Positions 60,991 to 64,000 of a stretch of 64,000 nucleotides of DNA are shown in pieces. The DNA lies in the NCBI RefSeq assembly GCF_005795905.1, contig NZ_VAWE01000001.1:5197001-5261000 (forward strand), in the 5' to 3' direction. Both the position numbers and the translations under genes were made by a program. The notes beneath the pieces are model-generated. The model saw only the letters and a list, made by a program, of their open reading frames with translations. It had not been told where the DNA came from and searched no databases. Within the stretch, counting starts at the first letter, position 1, and every line of letters begins with the position of its first letter. This DNA comes from Streptomyces marianii (GTDB lineage Bacteria > Actinomycetota > Actinomycetes > Streptomycetales > Streptomycetaceae).

Positions 60991-62744
60991 GCTCCGTCGT
61001 CAGCGTTCCGGGACAGCGCGGCATGCCCGCCGCCGCCGTCGCCGCGGCCGTGCGCCACGATCCCCAGTTCCGTCTTCCCGTCCGCCCGCAGCTCTGCCGG
61101 GGGCTCCACGTGGTCGACACGCCGGACGGCGTGGTCATCGACGGAGGCGCCGAACGCCAGCATCTGCGCGGCGCCTCGGCCGCGGTCCTCCGTCGGAACC
61201 TGCTGCCTCTCCTGGACGGCAGCAGGGATCTCGCCGCGCTGGCCCACGCGACCGGGTGGAACGACTCGGCCGTCCACCAGGCCGTGGCCACCCTGTACTT
61301 CGCCGGGGTGCTCGAGGACGCGACAGAGGCCGTACGGCCACCGGAGGGTGACGGGCCGTCGGAGCCTGCCGCGGTCTGGATGTCGCGGACGCTGGACTGC
61401 GCCCGTGTGCACCCCCACTCCAGCCATGCGGCGCTCGCCGCGGCACGGGCCAGGGTGCGGCTGAGCGTGCGGGCGTCCTGGCGGCGGCCCCTGCGGACGG
61501 CGCTGGCCGACCTCGGGATCACCGATGTGCTCCCGCTCGCCCCCGGCGAAGGACTGCCGGAGGACGCGCTGGTCGTCGCCGACCTCGCGGCGCCCCGCGC
61601 GACGGTCGACCGGATCGTCGAGGAGAGCGCCCGGCGCGGCGTGCGGCTGCTGCTGGCGGACGAGCGGGACGGGCGCGTCGCCGTGGGCCCGCTGGTGGAC
61701 CCCTCGGCGACCGCCTGCGCACACTGCGCCCGCGCCGCCGTCGCGCTCCGGCCCGGTCCACCCGAGTGGTTCCGCGAGGCGGCCCCCACCCCGGGTGCGG
61801 CGACCGCGGCCGGACTGATCGCCGAGGAGCTCCGCGCCCTGCTGCTCAGGGGGGAGCCGGTCCAGTCCCTCGGAGGGCAGCTCGTCGTGGACCTCGCCGA
61901 CATGTCCACCACCACGTACAAGCTGACTCCCGAGGCCGGCTGCCGCACCTGCTACCCGACCGCCGAAGGCCGTACCGGCCCCCTGCCGGAGGACGGACCG
62001 CTTCACTACGAGCACGCCGTGGCCTTCCCTCCCCGGCATCTGGTCAACCCCAAGGCGCACCAGCACCACTTCCGCCCGGAGAACGTCGGGCTCCAGTTCG
62101 AGCGACTGAGGTACCCCAACAATCCGCAGCATCCGCTGCCCGAGGCGTCACTGGCGGACCTGGAGAAGCTCGCCGCGGGTACGGAGCCACCACCGTGGCC
62201 GGAGGCACTGGCGGCCGTGATGCGTTTCACCGCGGGGCTGCGCGGCCCCGGCGACGAGGGGGAGTCCCGCGACTCCGGGCGGGTGAACCGGTGGGCTCCG
62301 ACCGGCGGCAACCTGGGCTCGCCGCATGTCTACGCGCTGCTGCGGGGCGTCCCCGGCCTCCCCGACGGCGTCCACTACTACGACGCCGCCGACCACGCCC
62401 TCACCGCCATGCACCCGCACACCGACCACCTGGGCACGCTCCTCGCGGCACTGGGCGGGGACGCCGACGGCGGGGAGCGGCCCGGCGCGCACCTGGTCCT
62501 GGCCTCGGACGTCGGCCGCGTCGCCCGGAAGTACGGTCCGTTCGCCTACCGCGTGGGGAACCTCGACACCGGGTGCGCCCTGGCCCAGCTCGCCCTCACG
62601 GCCCGGGCGATCGGGCTGGCACACGGCCTGCTGGACCCCCACCCCCTGCAACGGCACCGGGAGCTCCTCGTGGGCGCCGGCGGTCCCGCGCTCATCACCG
62701 CCGCCGTGCGGCTCCAGGACGAAGGGAGCGGCTCATGCCGCTGA
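60987..62744 (+). CDS. E1-like/nitroreductase fusion, TOMM azole-forming dehydrogenase
   Basis: 585 residues from the GTG at 60987, overlapping the previous stop by 4 bp. Residues 50-110 look like a PqqD/RRE-type winged helix (HLRGASAAVLRRNLLPLLDGSRDLAALA). An E1-like region follows with zinc CxxC pairs Cys244/247 (TACAHCARAA) and Cys319/322 (AGCRTCYPT). The second half is a SagB-type FMN nitroreductase: LRYPNNPQHPLPEAS, RWAPTGGNLGSPHVYALLRG (436-455), YRVGNLDTGCALAQLALTARAIGL. The dehydrogenase should oxidise azolines to azoles. Joining the leader-binding/E1-like and oxidase parts in one chain, beside a separate E1-like gene, is an uncommon arrangement. Confidence 0.78.
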   Translation: MSSVVSVPGQRGMPAAAVAAAVRHDPQFRLPVRPQLCRGLHVVDTPDGVVIDGGAERQHLRGASAAVLRRNLLPLLDGSRDLAALAHATGWNDSAVHQAVATLYFAGVLEDATEAVRPPEGDGPSEPAAVWMSRTLDCARVHPHSSHAALAAARARVRLSVRASWRRPLRTALADLGITDVLPLAPGEGLPEDALVVADLAAPRATVDRIVEESARRGVRLLLADERDGRVAVGPLVDPSATACAHCARAAVALRPGPPEWFREAAPTPGAATAAGLIAEELRALLLRGEPVQSLGGQLVVDLADMSTTTYKLTPEAGCRTCYPTAEGRTGPLPEDGPLHYEHAVAFPPRHLVNPKAHQHHFRPENVGLQFERLRYPNNPQHPLPEASLADLEKLAAGTEPPPWPEALAAVMRFTAGLRGPGDEGESRDSGRVNRWAPTGGNLGSPHVYALLRGVPGLPDGVHYYDAADHALTAMHPHTDHLGTLLAALGGDADGGERPGAHLVLASDVGRVARKYGPFAYRVGNLDTGCALAQLALTARAIGLAHGLLDPHPLQRHRELLVGAGGPALITAAVRLQDEGSGSCR

Positions 62745-63463
62745 TCGACACGGCCGGCCTCACCGAGCAACTGCTGGCCGCACCGCCCCCCGCATCCGCA
62801 TCCGCATCCGCATCCGCCTCCGCCTCCGCCTCCGCCGACGTCCGGCCCGGCGCGGCTCCCCCGCTGCCCGGTGACCCGGTCCATGCGCTGCGCCGCCGCA
62901 GCGCGCAACGGCACTGGGCGCCCGAACCGCTGGACGGGGACGTCCTCGTCAAGGCCCTCGCTTACGCCTTCGAGCAGGACGGGCGGCTGTGGCGGTCGGC
63001 CTTCCCCACGCTGCCGACGCCGACCGCGACCGTGCTGGTCCAGAGACTCCTCGACGTTCCGGAGGGCTGCCACCGCTACGAGCCCGAGGGGCGGCGGCTG
63101 GTGCCCGAGCCGCGTGCCCTGCCGCCCCTCGCGGACCTGGTGCTGCAACTGGAGTTCGCCGAGGCACCGGCCCTGGTGGTGGTGCACGGCGATCTGGCGG
63201 CGGCACTCGAACGGCGTGGTGCGGGGGGCCACCGGCTGCTGCTGGCACGCGGCGCGGCGCTGGCCCACTCCGCATGGCTCGCGGCCCTCTCCCTGGGAGC
63301 CGTCGGCTCCGTGTTCGCCGGTGTGCTCGGAGCGGCGGGACGCACCCATCTCGGCCTCGACGGGTCCGGCCGGGCACAGCTGATCGGCCTGGCGCTCGGT
63401 TCCCCCCGCCGGGTGCGGCCGGCCCCGGCCCCGGCGCCGGGCGACCGGACCGGGGAGTGGTGA
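62735..63463 (+). CDS. Second nitroreductase-like protein of the RiPP cluster
   Basis: 242 residues from the ATG at 62735 (GAAGGGAGCGGCTC upstream), overlapping the preceding gene by 10 bp. After an Ala/Ser low-complexity run made by hexanucleotide repeats (residues 19-33), it reads DPVHALRRRSAQRHWAPEPLDGDVLVKALAYA, the SagB/nitroreductase start with the RRS-R-W motif. Further matches are LADLVLQLEFAEAPALVVV and RLLLARGAALAHSAWLAALSLGAVGSVFAGVL. It could pair with the fused oxidase as a heterodimer or modify the product separately. The weak central part suggests it may not bind FMN normally; this is inference. Confidence 0.7.
   Translation: MPLIDTAGLTEQLLAAPPPASASASASASASASADVRPGAAPPLPGDPVHALRRRSAQRHWAPEPLDGDVLVKALAYAFEQDGRLWRSAFPTLPTPTATVLVQRLLDVPEGCHRYEPEGRRLVPEPRALPPLADLVLQLEFAEAPALVVVHGDLAAALERRGAGGHRLLLARGAALAHSAWLAALSLGAVGSVFAGVLGAAGRTHLGLDGSGRAQLIGLALGSPRRVRPAPAPAPGDRTGEW
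62790..62834 (+). repeat. Hexanucleotide microsatellite in coding sequence
   Basis: Tandem GCATCC units followed by GCCTCC units, together about seven copies, encode an Ala-Ser dipeptide run in the nitroreductase-like protein. Changes in copy number keep the reading frame. Confidence 0.85.
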
Positions 63464-64000
63464 TGGCCCGCTCATCCACCCATGTGGCCTCCGGCAGCGC
63501 CCAGCCGTCCTGGCTGGACACCGAGCGCCCGGCCATGCGCCCCGACGTCGAGATCACCGAAGGGCTGAACCGGGAACCGCTCGCCTACGACCCCGTCAAC
63601 CGCCACTACACCCGGCTGTCGAGCAGCGGGGCCGCGATCCTCACGGCCCTTGACGGCTCCATGACCGGAAGGGAGTTCGCCGCCCGGGCCACTGGCGCGG
63701 GACGCGGTGACGGCTCCACCGAGCAGGTGGTGCTGGACTTCCTCGGGGAACTGCGCGCCGCCGGACTGCTGACCGTGCCGCCCGCCCGTGGCCGGGACGC
63801 CTCGGCCGTGCGCTTCGCACGCCGCGGTCACATGCCGCGCCTGCCGCTGGTGGGTGCCGGGGTGCGCGCCGTGCTGGACCCGCCCGCCTCGCTGCTCCGC
63901 CGCGCACCGCGGCCGTTCGCCGCGCTGTGGCTCGCCGCGGCGGTCCTCGCGGTGTGGGGGGCGGGATCGGTGCTCGCCGCTCCGCTCGCGGCCGGCGGTC
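63463..64000 (+). CDS. PqqD-like domain membrane protein, probable M50-type peptidase, cut by window end
   Basis: The ATG at 63463 overlaps the preceding TGA by one base (TGATG); the frame stays open to the end of the window (179 codons seen). The first about 100 residues resemble PqqD: RPDVEITEGLNREPLAYDPVNRHYTRLSSSGAAILTALDGSMTGREFAARA, then VVLDFLGELRAAGLL. A basic stretch follows, and at about residue 150 a first membrane helix begins (FAALWLAAAVLAVWGAGSVLAAPL). PqqD-domain proteins with this plan in RiPP clusters are usually site-2-protease-like M50 metallopeptidases; the HExxH motif would lie beyond the window, so the peptidase call is unproven. Confidence 0.6.
   Translation, partial: MARSSTHVASGSAQPSWLDTERPAMRPDVEITEGLNREPLAYDPVNRHYTRLSSSGAAILTALDGSMTGREFAARATGAGRGDGSTEQVVLDFLGELRAAGLLTVPPARGRDASAVRFARRGHMPRLPLVGAGVRAVLDPPASLLRRAPRPFAALWLAAAVLAVWGAGSVLAAPLAAGG

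Overview
The window is high-GC actinobacterial chromosome and almost certainly Streptomyces. Many genes start with GTG or TTG, genes are packed on both strands, and the order mtnA-mtrA-mtrB-lpqB-comF-hpf-response regulator-(AlkX-like)-secA, followed by gdhB, tagGH and pkaA/pkaB-prfB, is the conserved Streptomyces core order (the SCO3014 to SCO2972 region of S. coelicolor, from memory). No rRNA, tRNA or CRISPR array was seen.

Layout. 1-5.9 kb is a decaying accessory edge: the 3' part of an ALF-repeat protein, a secreted double-nuclease gene broken into three frames, and a hypothetical gene broken by at least three frameshifts next to a scrap of a second copy. 5.9-8.0 kb holds a GT-C-like membrane protein and a polyprenol-phosphomannose synthase, convergent on a perfect 48-bp palindrome that contains both stop codons. 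8.7-14.1 kb is a leftward five-gene operon (membrane protein, DUF4129, DUF4350, MoxR ATPase, DUF58). 14.3-23 kb is the mtnA/mtrAB-lpqB/comF/hpf/response-regulator run. 23-36.7 kb holds an AlkX-like glycosylase, an acetyltransferase, secA, small conserved actinobacterial genes, a HAD hydrolase, a DJ-1/PfpI protein and the 1646-aa NAD-glutamate dehydrogenase.

36.9-46.9 kb is envelope and transport: TagH/TagG-type polymer exporter, TetR regulator, family-2 glycosyltransferase, methyltransferase and a sugar ABC importer (binding protein plus two permeases). 47-55.9 kb is a signalling block: an FHA-FtsK/EccC-like protein divergent from two Ser/Thr kinases (pkaA/pkaB-like), then prfB. From 57.2 kb to the window edge lies an accessory RiPP-type cluster: MalT/LuxR regulator, azoline-forming YcaO, E1-like leader-binding protein, E1-like/nitroreductase fusion, a second nitroreductase, and a PqqD-like protein running off the end. 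Together these should cyclise Cys/Ser/Thr of a precursor peptide to azolines and oxidise them to azoles; no precursor gene is recognisable in the window.

The window is also rich in small repeats: a 124-bp MITE-like insertion with CTAG target duplication inside a 35-bp tandem repeat, a perfect 138-bp tandem duplication of a gene's 3' end, a 136-bp intergenic tandem repeat, a dispersed 3'-flanking repeat in two copies, and several long perfect palindromes.
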